Source: an uncultured Verrucomicrobiota bacterium (GTDB taxonomy: Bacteria > Verrucomicrobiota > Verrucomicrobiia > Verrucomicrobiales > Verrucomicrobiaceae). Taken from it: a DNA stretch of 64,000 nt. The position numbers and the translations under genes were made by a program. The notes beneath the pieces are model-generated. The model saw only the letters and a list, made by a program, of their open reading frames with translations, did not search any database and was not told the DNA's origin. The DNA is taken from assembly GCA_903838675.1 (NCBI GenBank), contig CAILZI010000083.1, forward strand, positions 1 to 64,000, written 5' to 3'. This document shows positions 44,763-56,531 of the stretch, one piece after another; the first letter of the stretch is position 1; each line of letters starts with the position of its first letter.

Positions 44763-45458
44763 TCAGTGCAAGCCGGAATATGCCCCGGAGCGGACTTTCT
44801 GCACCAGCACGCCAAGGCCGTTTTCTGGCCGTTTCACGTGAAAAGCATGGATTCCGCAGCTCTGCGCCCCTCCGAGATCACACTTCACGTCATCGCCAAT
44901 ATGCAGTGCCTCCTGCGGCAGGCAGCCCCCGGCAGCCAGCGCGGCCTGAAACATGCGCGGGTGCGGTTTGGCCGCACCCACCTCGCTGGAGATGATGACC
45001 TGCCCAAAAAAGCGCATCAGGTCATGCCCGCCCAAAATGCTGCGCAGGCGACGGTCGAAATTCGACAGCACCAGCAGCCGGTGCTCCCGCGAGAACTCCT
45101 CCAGCGTCGGCACCACGTCGTCAAACACACTCCAGGCCTGCGGCTGGGCGTAGTGCAGGTAAAGCTCGCTGAAAAGATCATCCAGCACATTTTCCTTCAG
45201 CGGCGCACCCAGCACTCGGCCAAACACATCACTGACCAGAGCCCGCCACCATCCACGGTCATCATCTGCGGGTGGCTGGTCCGCCGGATGCTGCGGCGCC
45301 GCGGTTTCCCTCCAGGCCATGCGGAAGGCCTGCATGATGGCCTCCGGCTCCGCCACGATGCCATGCCGCAGAGCATGCTGCGCATAGGTCTGCCCCACCG
45401 GTACTGCAGGCCGGATCAGCGTTCCTGCCGCATCAAAAAACAAGGTTTGCAGCGCCAT
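44763..45458 (-). CDS. HAD-superfamily hydrolase
   Basis: The 231 aa product is a subfamily IA haloacid-dehalogenase-like hydrolase. Motif I is FFDAAGTLI, with Ala in the position of the usual second Asp (DxDGT), as in HDHD3-like proteins; that may lower or change phosphatase action. Motif II is LLVLSNFDRRL. Motif III lies in EVGAAKPHPRMFQ and motif IV in IGDDVKCDLGGAQ. The cap helices lie between about 20 and 100. The substrate cannot be told. The gene is read towards the tRNA-Lys, and its start lies just after the terminator of the lipoprotein gene. Confidence 0.87.
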   Translation of the reverse strand: MALQTLFFDAAGTLIRPAVPVGQTYAQHALRHGIVAEPEAIMQAFRMAWRETAAPQHPADQPPADDDRGWWRALVSDVFGRVLGAPLKENVLDDLFSELYLHYAQPQAWSVFDDVVPTLEEFSREHRLLVLSNFDRRLRSILGGHDLMRFFGQVIISSEVGAAKPHPRMFQAALAAGGCLPQEALHIGDDVKCDLGGAQSCGIHAFHVKRPENGLGVLVQKVRSGAYSGLH

Positions 45459-45463
45459 GGGCT

Positions 45464-45501
45464 GAAAAACAAAAACGGGAGCGACCTTGCAGTCGCTCCC
45501 G
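45464..45501 (-). terminator. Rho-independent terminator after the lipoprotein gene
   Basis: A 10-bp perfect stem (cgggagcgac / gtcgctcccg) with a 6-nt loop is followed on the minus strand by a T-rich tail, ttttt-g-ttttt. It ends the minus-strand lipoprotein gene 18 bp upstream of it on that strand. Confidence 0.92.
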
Positions 45502-45519
45502 TGGAAAAATCAAATGAAG

Positions 45520-46185
45520 TTACTTGGAAGCCGTGACCGGATTCTTCGGGTTCTTGCCGTAGGTCTGCTCCTGCTCAGGCTCCACCGGCAGCTGAGGCAG
45601 ACGGCAGTGATGGCCAGAGCCAGGAAGCGCATAACCTCCGTTGAGATCATTCAGGCTGCCCACCATGTAGGACTTGGGCTCTGGTGGGGTGAAAATGTCA
45701 ACGGTTCCAAATAAGCCGACGCCGACTGCCTCACCGTAGGAGTACATCGTGCTCTGGTAGACTTTCTTGGTCGAAATCATTCCACGCTGCACGATGCCCG
45801 TCACCACCCCTGGCCAGCGGCTGATCACTCTGGAGCCAAAGTTGGCTCCATCATCCACCGTATCCATGCCGTAATCGGAGTAGCGGTTGGTTTCACGGAA
45901 GGCGATGTCGTCCGTGCGATACACTGCATTCTCGCCAATGTTCGTGTAATCTCTGGCCTGACGATCCACCACCTTGCCGCCGAAATTGGATCCGTCATCG
46001 ACGATGTCCATCGTGCTGGTGCCCGCCTGACCGACTCCCTGGCTGGCATAGCCAAGACCTCTGTTCACAATCCCTGCGTCACGGCAGGGCATCACTGACG
46101 ATGGACGGGGATTGTTCACCAGGTTCTTCGTAGCAGTACATGAGGCAAGAACAGAGAGCAGAACTAGGGGCAGGAGCAATTTCAT
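45520..46185 (-). CDS. Repeat-containing lipoprotein
   Basis: The 221 aa product starts with a lipoprotein signal whose lipobox is LSVLASC, so it would be acylated and placed in the envelope. The mature part has an internal repeat, MDIVDDGSNFGGKVVDRQ and later MDTVDDGANFGSRVISRW, with acidic DD-G turns. The C-terminus is Pro/Gln/Asn-rich (PVEPEQEQTYGKNPKN). No enzyme family is recognised. MKLLLPLVLL is chosen as the start since it gives a proper signal. A good terminator follows. Confidence 0.82.
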   Translation of the reverse strand: MKLLLPLVLLSVLASCTATKNLVNNPRPSSVMPCRDAGIVNRGLGYASQGVGQAGTSTMDIVDDGSNFGGKVVDRQARDYTNIGENAVYRTDDIAFRETNRYSDYGMDTVDDGANFGSRVISRWPGVVTGIVQRGMISTKKVYQSTMYSYGEAVGVGLFGTVDIFTPPEPKSYMVGSLNDLNGGYALPGSGHHCRLPQLPVEPEQEQTYGKNPKNPVTASK

Positions 46186-46329
46186 AGATAATAAGTGATT
46201 CTGTCGGAAAGGACCATGCATTGTCAAAGCTAAAATCCGCCAATCTCAGCCAAATGCACGCTGGAATGTCGCAGAAACTGAAAGACCCCTGCCAGCAGGG
46301 CGTTTCCGCGCCATCCCCACTGCATCTTC

Positions 46330-48615
46330 ATGAAGCTGAATCTCTTCTGTGTCCTCCTCGCATCGCTCGCCTGGTCGGTCCCGCTGGCCAATGCCGCTCC
46401 CGATTTGAAGGCCACCGCCGCCAGGATTGACGATCTCGTCAACGCCAAGCTCGCCAAGGAAAAAATCCAGCCCAACCAACCTGCCAGCGACGAAATCTTC
46501 ATCCGCCGGGTGTATCTAGACATCGCAGGCCGCATTCCCACCCTGCAGGAAACCCATGAGTTCCTCAAAAGCAGCGATGCCGACAAACGCTCCCAGTTGA
46601 TCGACAGGCTCCTCGCCAGCGACGGCTACGTGCAAAACTTCTACAACTACTGGGCCGACATCCTGCGCCTGAAGAGCCAGATGGTCGGCGGTGGCCAGAG
46701 CCTGCCCGCCTTTTACGGCTACTCCAAATGGCTCAAGGACAGCCTGCGCGACAACAAGCCCTACGACGAGATGGTGCGTGAAGTCGTCACCGCCGACGGC
46801 AAGAGCTACGAAAACGGCGCCATCGGCTTCTACATTCGCGACTACAACATGCCGCTCGACAACATGGCGGTCACCACCCAGATCTTTCTCGGCACCAGCA
46901 TGGTCTGCGCCCAGTGCCATAACCATCCGTTCGATAAATGGACGCAGATGGACTACTACCAGATGGCGGCCCACACCTACGGCATGACCGGCAGCAATGG
47001 TCTCACCAATCCGCTCCTCGCCCAGGCGATCTATGGCGGTGGTGCGGCAAAGAATAAAAACAACCGTTACGGCGGCGCCGTTACAAAATTCGAACTCCCC
47101 AAAGGCGTCGAGCGCAAGGACATCGGCCGCGCCATGAGCGAAATCCTCCGCCCCCTGCGCTACAACACCGTGCTGGATCAGACGGGTAAAAAGCCCCTGC
47201 TCCTGCCCCACGACTACCAGTACACCGACGCCAAGCCCAAGCAGAAGATCGAGCCCGTCATCCCCGCCTCCTTCAGCAAAGATGGCAAGATTGTGAAGGA
47301 CGGTGCCAAACCCATCACGGCCTACGCCGCATGGATGACGAGCAAGGACAACCCCCGCTTCACCACCGTCATCGCCAACCGCCTGTGGAAAAAGCTCATG
47401 GGCCAGGGAATCATAGAACCCGTCGATGAGATCACCGACAGCACCATACCGAGCAATCCGCAGCTCATGTCCTTCCTCGAAGAGACCCTGAAGGCAGCCA
47501 ACTACGACATGAAGGCCGTCCTGCGCGCCATCCTCAATTCGCAGGCCTACCAGCGTGAAGCCTACACCAAGGACGTCGAACTCGGAGCCGTGTACCACTT
47601 CCCCGGTCCCCTGCTCCGCCGCATGAGCGCCGAGCAGATCTGGGACAGCATGGTCACCCTCTACAAGCCCAATCCTGACCATCCCAGCATCGCCACCAAG
47701 GTGGATGGCGAGATCGCCCTGCGCCGCATCGAGTGGCTCGATCGTGCGCTCAACAGCCTTTCACCCCAGCAGCTCCAGGCCTGCACCATCAAGGTTGCCC
47801 AGAAGCAGAAGGAACTCGCCGCCGAAGTCCGCGCTGCGCAGGAGTCGATGGAAGCCGCCACCAAGGCCAAGGACGAAGCCGCCATCCGTGCCGCGCGCAA
47901 GGCCATCCAGAGCCAGCGCAAGCGCATCGACGAAGCCGTGGACGCCGTCGTTTATGATGCCGGGTTCAAGCGCTTTGCCGAACTCGCCCGCGAAGGCAAG
48001 CTCGACGACTTCACCAAGGATGCAGACTTTGCCAGGGAAGTCGCCTCCGCGCTCAAGCTCAAGAAAGACGGCGAAGACCTCAGCATGGATGAGGCGCTCG
48101 ACATTCTGGCCAAACAGCGCCGCGACAAGCTCACCGAGCAGGCCAAAGCCCGCTTCACCGCCGACGCCGGGCGCTTTGCCGCAGATGAAAAGGGCGAAAA
48201 AGCCTCCCTCACAGCGTGGGAAAACTTCCGCGACACCTTCATGCTGCGTGCCGCCGATCTGCGCAGCCCGGCGCCCAACGGCCACTTCCTGCGCGAGTTC
48301 GGCCAGAGCGACCGCGAGTTGGTCGATAACTCCAACGATGAGGCCAGCGTCAGCCAGGCCCTCACCCTGCTGAATGGCAAAATCTTCAACAACCTCATGA
48401 ACCGCTACACCGTCATCGCCCGTGCGATGGACAAGGCCAGAAAAGAAGGCCCCGAAGCCGTCATCGACACCGTCTACCTCAGCCTCCTCTGCCGCAAAGC
48501 CACCCCGGAGGAGAAAGCCCTGCTCAAGCCCATCGCCGACAACGCCGATGGCACCGACCGCGGCGACGTCCTCTGGACCGTGCTGAACACGCGGCAGTTC
48601 TTCTTCATTCAGTAA
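46330..48615 (+). CDS. Secreted DUF1549-DUF1553 protein without the N-terminal cytochrome domain
   Basis: After a signal peptide (MKLNLFCVLLASLAWSVPLA) the protein goes directly into DUF1549 (IDDLVNAKLAKEK, IFIRRVYLDIAGRIPTLQET and YWADILRLKSQM) with a haem-type CAQCHNHPFDKW near 197. DUF1553 begins at AAWMTSKDNPRFTTVIANRL. A long helical, Lys/Ala/Glu-rich insert (about 490-600: EVRAAQESMEAATKAKDEAA) lies within the C-terminal part. The PSCyt1 domain of its relatives in this window is missing. The 761 aa product faces a DUF1501 gene across a palindromic repeat. They are convergent, not in an operon. Confidence 0.92.
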   Translation: MKLNLFCVLLASLAWSVPLANAAPDLKATAARIDDLVNAKLAKEKIQPNQPASDEIFIRRVYLDIAGRIPTLQETHEFLKSSDADKRSQLIDRLLASDGYVQNFYNYWADILRLKSQMVGGGQSLPAFYGYSKWLKDSLRDNKPYDEMVREVVTADGKSYENGAIGFYIRDYNMPLDNMAVTTQIFLGTSMVCAQCHNHPFDKWTQMDYYQMAAHTYGMTGSNGLTNPLLAQAIYGGGAAKNKNNRYGGAVTKFELPKGVERKDIGRAMSEILRPLRYNTVLDQTGKKPLLLPHDYQYTDAKPKQKIEPVIPASFSKDGKIVKDGAKPITAYAAWMTSKDNPRFTTVIANRLWKKLMGQGIIEPVDEITDSTIPSNPQLMSFLEETLKAANYDMKAVLRAILNSQAYQREAYTKDVELGAVYHFPGPLLRRMSAEQIWDSMVTLYKPNPDHPSIATKVDGEIALRRIEWLDRALNSLSPQQLQACTIKVAQKQKELAAEVRAAQESMEAATKAKDEAAIRAARKAIQSQRKRIDEAVDAVVYDAGFKRFAELAREGKLDDFTKDADFAREVASALKLKKDGEDLSMDEALDILAKQRRDKLTEQAKARFTADAGRFAADEKGEKASLTAWENFRDTFMLRAADLRSPAPNGHFLREFGQSDRELVDNSNDEASVSQALTLLNGKIFNNLMNRYTVIARAMDKARKEGPEAVIDTVYLSLLCRKATPEEKALLKPIADNADGTDRGDVLWTVLNTRQFFFIQ

Positions 48616-48621
48616 AGTTGC

Positions 48622-48676
48622 CCAGTTGCGCCGCAACTGGGGCTTTCCGATCTCTGACCAGTTGCGGCGCAACTGG
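48622..48676. repeat. Paired palindromes (REP-like) between convergent genes
   Basis: Two 19-bp palindromes, ccagttgcgccgcaactgg at 48622-48640 and ccagttgcggcgcaactgg at 48658-48676, differ only at the centre and are reverse complements of each other. They lie between the two convergent genes. This is the usual place and form of REP/BIME-type elements, which can act as a two-way transcription barrier. Confidence 0.85.
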
Positions 48677-48693
48677 ACTACTTCCTCACGCCA

Positions 48694-50106
48694 TCACGCC
48701 ACCACACCCTTCACCACCTCGCCAGCGATATCCGTGAGCCGGAAATCGCGCCCCGCGTAACGATACGTCAGTTTCAAATGATCCAGCCCCAGCAGGTGCA
48801 GGATCGTGGCATGCAGATCATGAATGTGCACTTTATCCACCGCAGCGTAGTAGCCGTAGTCATCCGTCGCTCCGTAGGCCGTGCCCGGTTTGCAGCCACC
48901 ACCGGCCAGCCACACAGTAAAGCCATGCGGATTGTGGTCCCGGCCATCACTGCCCTGCGCCACGGGCGTACGGCCAAACTCGCCACCCCAGACAACCAGC
49001 GTGTCGTCCAGCAGGCCGCGTGATTTGAGATCTGCCAGCAGTCCCGCGATGGGTTTGTCCACCTCGGCCGCGTTCTTCGTGTGCCCTTTGAGCAGATCGC
49101 TGTGCTGATCCCACTGCACAAAGCCGTCGCTGTGCGTCACCTGCACAAAGCGCACGCCGCTTTCGGCAAAGCGCCGCGCCATGAGGCACTGGCGGCCAAA
49201 GTTCGCCGTCACCGGATCGTCCAGCCCATACATTTTGCGCGTGGCCTCCGTCTCATCCGAAATGTCCTGCAAGTCCGGCAGCGTGGACTGCATGCGGTAG
49301 GCCAGTTCAAAGGAATTGATGCGCGCCTCGAGCGCTGCGTTCGCTCCGGCCATGACCAGATGCGACTGGTTCATCTGCGACACCAGATCAAGCTGCGTGC
49401 GCTGCATTTCCGGCGTCAGCATCTTGTTGTGGATGTGTTTCACCACCGCCTGCTCAGCCGGCACGCTGGCATTGCCCAAAGGCGTGCCCTGGCAATAGGC
49501 CGGCAGGAAGGCGGAACTCCAGTTGCTCACGCCGCCATGCGCCAGCGTCGGGCAGATCGTGATGAAGGACGGCAGATCCGAATTTTCCGTCCCCAGCCCG
49601 TAGCTGACCCACGAGCCCATGCTCGGCCGCACAAAGGTGTCGCTGCCCGTGTGCAGCTTCAGCAAAGCACCGCCATGCGCCGGGTTCGTGCCGTGCATGG
49701 AGCGGATGATGCACAGGTCATCCACGTGCTTCGCTACATGTGGAAAAAGATCGCTCACCGGCAGGCCGCTCTGGCCGTACTGCCGGAACTTCCAGGGCGA
49801 CTTCAGCAGATTGCCCGTTTCGGCGAATTTCACGCGAGGCAGCGCAAACGGCGGCGGCTTGCCATGGTCGCGATCCAGCATCGGCTTCGGATCAAACGTG
49901 TCCACCTGCGAAGGACCGCCCTTCATCAGCAGAAAAATCACCCGCTTCGCCTTCGCCGGAAAATGCGGCTGCTTCGGCGCCAGCGGATCAATCACCGCCG
50001 CCTTGGCAGATTCCAGCCCCAGCACGCCCTGCAGCGCCAGATAGCCAAACCCCGCGCAGGAGTTGCGCAGCATCTCGCGGCGGCTGAAAGGAGTCATGGA
50101 GGGCAT
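48694..50106 (-). CDS. DUF1501 family secreted protein (Tat signal)
   Basis: The 470 aa product has a twin-arginine signal (TPFSRREMLRNSCAGFG) and the family motifs RVIFLLMKGGPSQVDTFDPK, DLFPHVAKHVDDLCIIRSMH, HTGSDTFVRPSMGSW, VWGGEFGRTPVAQGSDGRDH and HDLHATILHLLGLDH. It is a paralogue of the copy at 26306-27733, sharing the same order of motifs. MPSMTPFSRR is taken as the start because the upstream in-frame segment lacks coding character. Its function is likely tied to the facing DUF1549 protein, since the families are constant companions. Confidence 0.92.
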   Translation of the reverse strand: MPSMTPFSRREMLRNSCAGFGYLALQGVLGLESAKAAVIDPLAPKQPHFPAKAKRVIFLLMKGGPSQVDTFDPKPMLDRDHGKPPPFALPRVKFAETGNLLKSPWKFRQYGQSGLPVSDLFPHVAKHVDDLCIIRSMHGTNPAHGGALLKLHTGSDTFVRPSMGSWVSYGLGTENSDLPSFITICPTLAHGGVSNWSSAFLPAYCQGTPLGNASVPAEQAVVKHIHNKMLTPEMQRTQLDLVSQMNQSHLVMAGANAALEARINSFELAYRMQSTLPDLQDISDETEATRKMYGLDDPVTANFGRQCLMARRFAESGVRFVQVTHSDGFVQWDQHSDLLKGHTKNAAEVDKPIAGLLADLKSRGLLDDTLVVWGGEFGRTPVAQGSDGRDHNPHGFTVWLAGGGCKPGTAYGATDDYGYYAAVDKVHIHDLHATILHLLGLDHLKLTYRYAGRDFRLTDIAGEVVKGVVA

Positions 50107-50277
50107 GTTTCTCACACAGCAACATACGGGCCGGATCCTCACGCTCTTGCTCTTTGTATTGTAGTCCCGGCTTCAGCCGGTTCTGAAACATGTAATGTTG
50201 TAACGGCTTCAGCAGGAACAGGTTTGAATTCAAACTTGGCTTAAAAGCAGCCCTGGGGCCTAACCAGAATCCATCCC

Positions 50278-50760
50278 TCACGTCGAAGCCGAGGGCGGAT
50301 GTTCATCATCACTAAGTGCTTCAGACACACCTTTCATGTTAGGGCTGAGCTTGCATCGCGACCGGCGCGCAATCTCCACCACCAAGTCCAGCAAATCATC
50401 GAACTTGTCTGTGGAGGTAAAAGCCAAGGTTCGCCCCTTTCCTTTGATGAAAACACAACGCAATACGCTTTTCCAAACTAATTCATCAATCTCTTCCCAC
50501 AGAATCAATCTTTTGGTCCCAAGCTTCAAGACCGCGAGCCCGGCATCTGTAACCTGATAACGATTGAGAGCACTTTTCCAGTATAACCAAGCACTCAGCG
50601 GGGCTAAAATCACGCAGATTGTGACCATGCATATGCGTAAGACCAAACCGCCGTTGACGAACTCTTCGACACTAAATCGATAAGCCATCCAGCCAAAAAA
50701 TACAGGAGCAGCCGCGATTATATGGACATCAAATGAATGGCCGTAGCTCTTCACAGGCAC
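50278..50760 (-). CDS. Small membrane protein with PH-like domain
   Basis: The 160 aa product has two hydrophobic helices (about 14-30 IIAAAPVFFGWMAYRF and 38-60 ICMVTICVILAPLSAWLYW), then a beta-rich part with the look of a bacterial PH-like domain: RYQVTDAGLAVLKLGTKRLI, LWEEIDELVWKS and GKGRTLAFTSTD. The end is hydrophilic. It is a DUF-like conserved hypothetical. Base use seems lower in GC than its neighbours. No partner is suggested by the context. Confidence 0.72.
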   Translation of the reverse strand: MPVKSYGHSFDVHIIAAAPVFFGWMAYRFSVEEFVNGGLVLRICMVTICVILAPLSAWLYWKSALNRYQVTDAGLAVLKLGTKRLILWEEIDELVWKSVLRCVFIKGKGRTLAFTSTDKFDDLLDLVVEIARRSRCKLSPNMKGVSEALSDDEHPPSAST

Positions 50761-50776
50761 ATGTGGTTATCCCCCC

Positions 50777-52495
50777 TCACGCCCGCCCCGTCGCCGGCGT
50801 CACCCGCTTGTCATCATCACGGAAGAACTTCTCCATGCGCTCGCGCAGATCCGCATAAAAGTTGCGGGACATCTCCTCGATCGCTTCGGCCGTGTCACGC
50901 ACGCCGCTCTTGGCCGCCAGTTCCCGCGCAAGTCGGCTTCTCTCTTCAAACTCGCGCTCCAGGTCCATGAGGTACACCAGGAACTCCTTCGCCGAGCGTG
51001 CTCCGTCCACGCTGGTGACCAAAGAACGCTCCAGCGTTTTGTTGCGCGTCAGATTCAGCATCTTGCTCCCCGCCAGTTCCTTCATCTGCAGACTGAAGCC
51101 TTCCATGAAGGCTTTGCGCTCGCCTTCAAAGCCCATCTCTTCGCGGTCCAGCATCGTGTCATACGGGCCGGGCTTGGAGAAGAATTTCATGATCAGCGGA
51201 ATCGTGTCCACCAGCATGAAGAGCAGCGTCAGCACCAGATAGGCCACGAGGGCGAAGGTGCCGCCCTGGGCACCCTGCTCAAACAGCTCATGCAGCGCCA
51301 GCGTCTGCGTCAGGATGTCCCGGCGCGGCTCCGCGCGAATGCCGGAGATGCGAGTGTCCTCGTCCTTGATGAGCTGGGTGATCTCCGTGTGCAGATTCTT
51401 CTCCTGCAGCAGCAGCGCGTCGATCTGCGTCTTCAGCGTCTCGCGGATGGCGTTCTGCTGGCCCACAAACTGGTCCGCCTGCTCCGTCTGCACCTTCTGC
51501 TTCAGCGCCGCCACGCGGGCCTGCTCCGCCTTGTTCAGCGCGGCGAGCTCAGCGGCCTTCGCATCCAGCGCGGAGTTCACGCCATCTTCAGCCGCTTTGA
51601 TTTCAGCCACGAGTGCCACGCGATTCTTCGTCATCGTGTCCAGCACGCCGCTGAGACGGGCGGACTCGGCACGCCGCCATGTAAGCTGGTCTTCCTGAAT
51701 GCTCTTCGCACGCGGCCCCAGGCCGGTGATGCCGCTGCGCTGGCCGTTCACCTCGCGCTCAAATTCCGTCTGCCAGTGGTTCAGCTCTTCGGCAATCTTT
51801 TGGTAGTCCTTGCTCATCGCGGCCATCTCCGTGTCCAGCTTCGTCAGGCGCTCTTTCCCCGGAGCCACCGCATCGGCAATCTTGGCTTCACGCGCGGCCT
51901 TTTCAGCCTTCTCATTGTCCGTCAGCGGCCTTTCGATCGGCTTGCCGCTGTCATCGAGGAACTTCGCCTGGAAGGTCGCGTTCCAGTTCTCACGCTGCGT
52001 GGCGATCTCCGCCTCCAGCGGCACCAGTCGCGCCTCCACAGCGATCTTCTGCTGCTTGGAAACTTCACGCGCCGCTTCGATCTCACTCTGGCGGTGCTTT
52101 TCCACGACCGACGAAATCGTGTCCTTGAACAGCAGCAGCGTCAGCGGATGCGAAATCGTCACACCCATCAGCGCGGCCACCACCAGGCGCAGCGAGAACT
52201 GCGAGATCTTGCGGAAGATGCCCTGATAGGCGCGGTACGTCGCCAGCAGCGCACGGTCCACCGTCAGAATGATGAACGACCACACCAGCGACACCGGCGC
52301 GATGATGTACCAGTTGTCCGTCAGCGTGCTCATGGCATACGCGCAGGCGATGATGGCAAAGGTCGATGGCACCAGCACCGTCGCGCCAAAGGCCGCATAC
52401 TTGCGCCGCTCCCAGGCCGGGCAGGCATCGAGGTTGTCGGAGGAGGCTGCGGAGAGCCAGAAGAAGACGCGTTCGATGCGTTGCATGAAGTTCAT
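50777..52495 (-). CDS. DUF4407 membrane protein
   Basis: The 572 aa protein fits the DUF4407 family: RVFFWLSAASSDNLDACPAW at the front, then helices at about 35-55 and 62-80 (IIAPVSLVWSFIILTVDRAL) with the VDRAL signature, and a third helix near 110 (RLVVAALMGVTISHPLTLLL). A long coiled coil covers about 130-370. A fourth helix near 410-430 (FALVAYLVLTLLFMLVDTIP) precedes a cytoplasmic tail. The family function is unknown. In this phylum and in Bacteroidetes it is common and often stands alone, as here. Confidence 0.9.
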   Translation of the reverse strand: MNFMQRIERVFFWLSAASSDNLDACPAWERRKYAAFGATVLVPSTFAIIACAYAMSTLTDNWYIIAPVSLVWSFIILTVDRALLATYRAYQGIFRKISQFSLRLVVAALMGVTISHPLTLLLFKDTISSVVEKHRQSEIEAAREVSKQQKIAVEARLVPLEAEIATQRENWNATFQAKFLDDSGKPIERPLTDNEKAEKAAREAKIADAVAPGKERLTKLDTEMAAMSKDYQKIAEELNHWQTEFEREVNGQRSGITGLGPRAKSIQEDQLTWRRAESARLSGVLDTMTKNRVALVAEIKAAEDGVNSALDAKAAELAALNKAEQARVAALKQKVQTEQADQFVGQQNAIRETLKTQIDALLLQEKNLHTEITQLIKDEDTRISGIRAEPRRDILTQTLALHELFEQGAQGGTFALVAYLVLTLLFMLVDTIPLIMKFFSKPGPYDTMLDREEMGFEGERKAFMEGFSLQMKELAGSKMLNLTRNKTLERSLVTSVDGARSAKEFLVYLMDLEREFEERSRLARELAAKSGVRDTAEAIEEMSRNFYADLRERMEKFFRDDDKRVTPATGRA

Positions 52496-52578
52496 AGGCG
52501 TGGGGGACTACCAGTTTCTGAGTGTGCGGGCGGGCGCGGGATTGTCAATCTGCGTGGCTGGATTATTGAGACCTTCCT

Positions 52579-53229
52579 ATGACGCCAGTTCTCGACGATG
52601 CATTCATCTGTGATTCCGTTCCTGCGGAAATCATGGATCAGGCATGGGCGTCAGGCTGGCGGCATTTCGGCCGGCATTTCTTCCGCTACAGCACGCAGCG
52701 CGCCCAGGACGGCGAACTGCAGACCATCATGCCCCTGCGCATCGATCTCGCGTCCTGCACCTTCACCAAAAGCCAGCGCCGCGTGCTGAACAAGAACGCC
52801 GACCTGCGCACCGAGATCGTACCCGCCGTCATCGATGGCGAACTGCGCGCCCTCTTCCAGCGCCACAAGCAGCGCTTCACCCACAACATCCCCGACACCC
52901 TCGAAACCTTCCTCGGCCCCGATCCCGCCCGTGGCCCCTGCGAATGCCGCATGGTCCGCGTGTTCGACGGTCTCAGCCTCATCGCCGCCAGCTACCTCGA
53001 TGTCGGCCAGCAGTCCGCCTCCAGCGTCTATGGCCTCTTCGAGCCCGAGTACTCCAAGCGCAGCCTCGGCATCTTCACCCTGCTGCTCGAGATCCAGCAC
53101 TGCCGCGCCGCCAACCTCCGCTGGCTCTACTCCGGCTACGCCACCCGCGAGTCCAGCGTGTACGATTACAAAAAGCAGTTCCGCAGCACCCAGCACCTCG
53201 ACTGGAGCAAGGGTGAGTGGCTGCCCTAG
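52579..53229 (+). CDS. Arginyl/leucyl-tRNA-protein transferase-like protein lacking the Cys cluster
   Basis: The 216 aa product follows the C-terminal acyltransferase fold of ATE/Bpt enzymes, which attach an amino acid from charged tRNA to protein N-termini: ASGWRHFGRHFFRY, TKSQRRVLNKNADL, RHKQRFTHNIPDT, SVYGLFEPEYSKRSLGIFTL and YSGYATRESSVYDYK match in order. The N-terminal Cys motif of true ATE enzymes (CxxC...CxxC) is not present, and the region is shortened. It may still bind tRNA or peptide in another way, or have a changed function. It begins 83 bp from the divergent DUF4407 gene. Confidence 0.78.
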   Translation: MTPVLDDAFICDSVPAEIMDQAWASGWRHFGRHFFRYSTQRAQDGELQTIMPLRIDLASCTFTKSQRRVLNKNADLRTEIVPAVIDGELRALFQRHKQRFTHNIPDTLETFLGPDPARGPCECRMVRVFDGLSLIAASYLDVGQQSASSVYGLFEPEYSKRSLGIFTLLLEIQHCRAANLRWLYSGYATRESSVYDYKKQFRSTQHLDWSKGEWLP

Positions 53230-53292
53230 GATAAATGTGAATCCTGATTGCCATAAGGCAGCACCCCTGCCAGCATCCGCGCCACCCCCGCG

Positions 53293-55992
<2,700 letters not shown>

Positions 55993-56195
55993 GCTGAAGG
56001 TGCAAGAGCTGCGACCGCCTCAGCATTGCCAGCCCGCCGCCGATCAAACCCTGGCTGCCCCTGCCCTGACGTAAAGTGCCGTGACCGCATCATCCCAAAT
56101 GAGTCGGGTTTCACCCCATAGAGAACTGCAGGTCCAGCGCACAAGGTCAGGGTGTTATCAAAAACACCCACCCAAGCACTCATGACCTCAACCCT

Positions 56196-56531
56196 ATGAA
56201 ATCTCATCCCACTTCCAGCTTCCTGTCATGGCGGCTTCCCCTGCTGCTTTGCGCGGGGCTCTTCGCTTTCACTCTTTCAGCCAGCGCTGACGGCCATGGC
56301 CACGGCCATCACTTCAATCCCCACTTCAACGGCCACCCTCCGGGGCATGCCTACGGCCATGACCGTGACCATGACCGTGACCACGGCCGGGGCAACAACG
56401 GCAACTTCAATCAGTACAACCAACAGCACGGCTACTACTCGCAGAACTACCGTGGCCAGCGCTACTACAACAACACCAACTACGACCAGACCAATCATCG
56501 CACCCTGCTCAACATGCTCCTCAACCGCTAA
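56196..56531 (+). CDS. Secreted His/Asn/Gly-rich small protein
   Basis: The 111 aa product has a signal peptide (LPLLLCAGLFAFTLSASADG) and a mature part of low complexity: repeated GHGHGHH, HDRDHDRDHGRG, then Asn/Tyr/Gln-rich stretches, ending NHRTLLNMLLNR. The histidines suggest metal binding. No family is recognised. Its TAA stop overlaps the next ATG (TAATG), so the two are probably translated from one message. Confidence 0.75.
   Translation: MKSHPTSSFLSWRLPLLLCAGLFAFTLSASADGHGHGHHFNPHFNGHPPGHAYGHDRDHDRDHGRGNNGNFNQYNQQHGYYSQNYRGQRYYNNTNYDQTNHRTLLNMLLNR

Noticed and set aside
50150..50240. Short repeats with ggcttcagc between the DUF1501 and PH-like genes
   Set aside because: Two short matches with no clear palindrome of useful length. 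Too weak to call an element.
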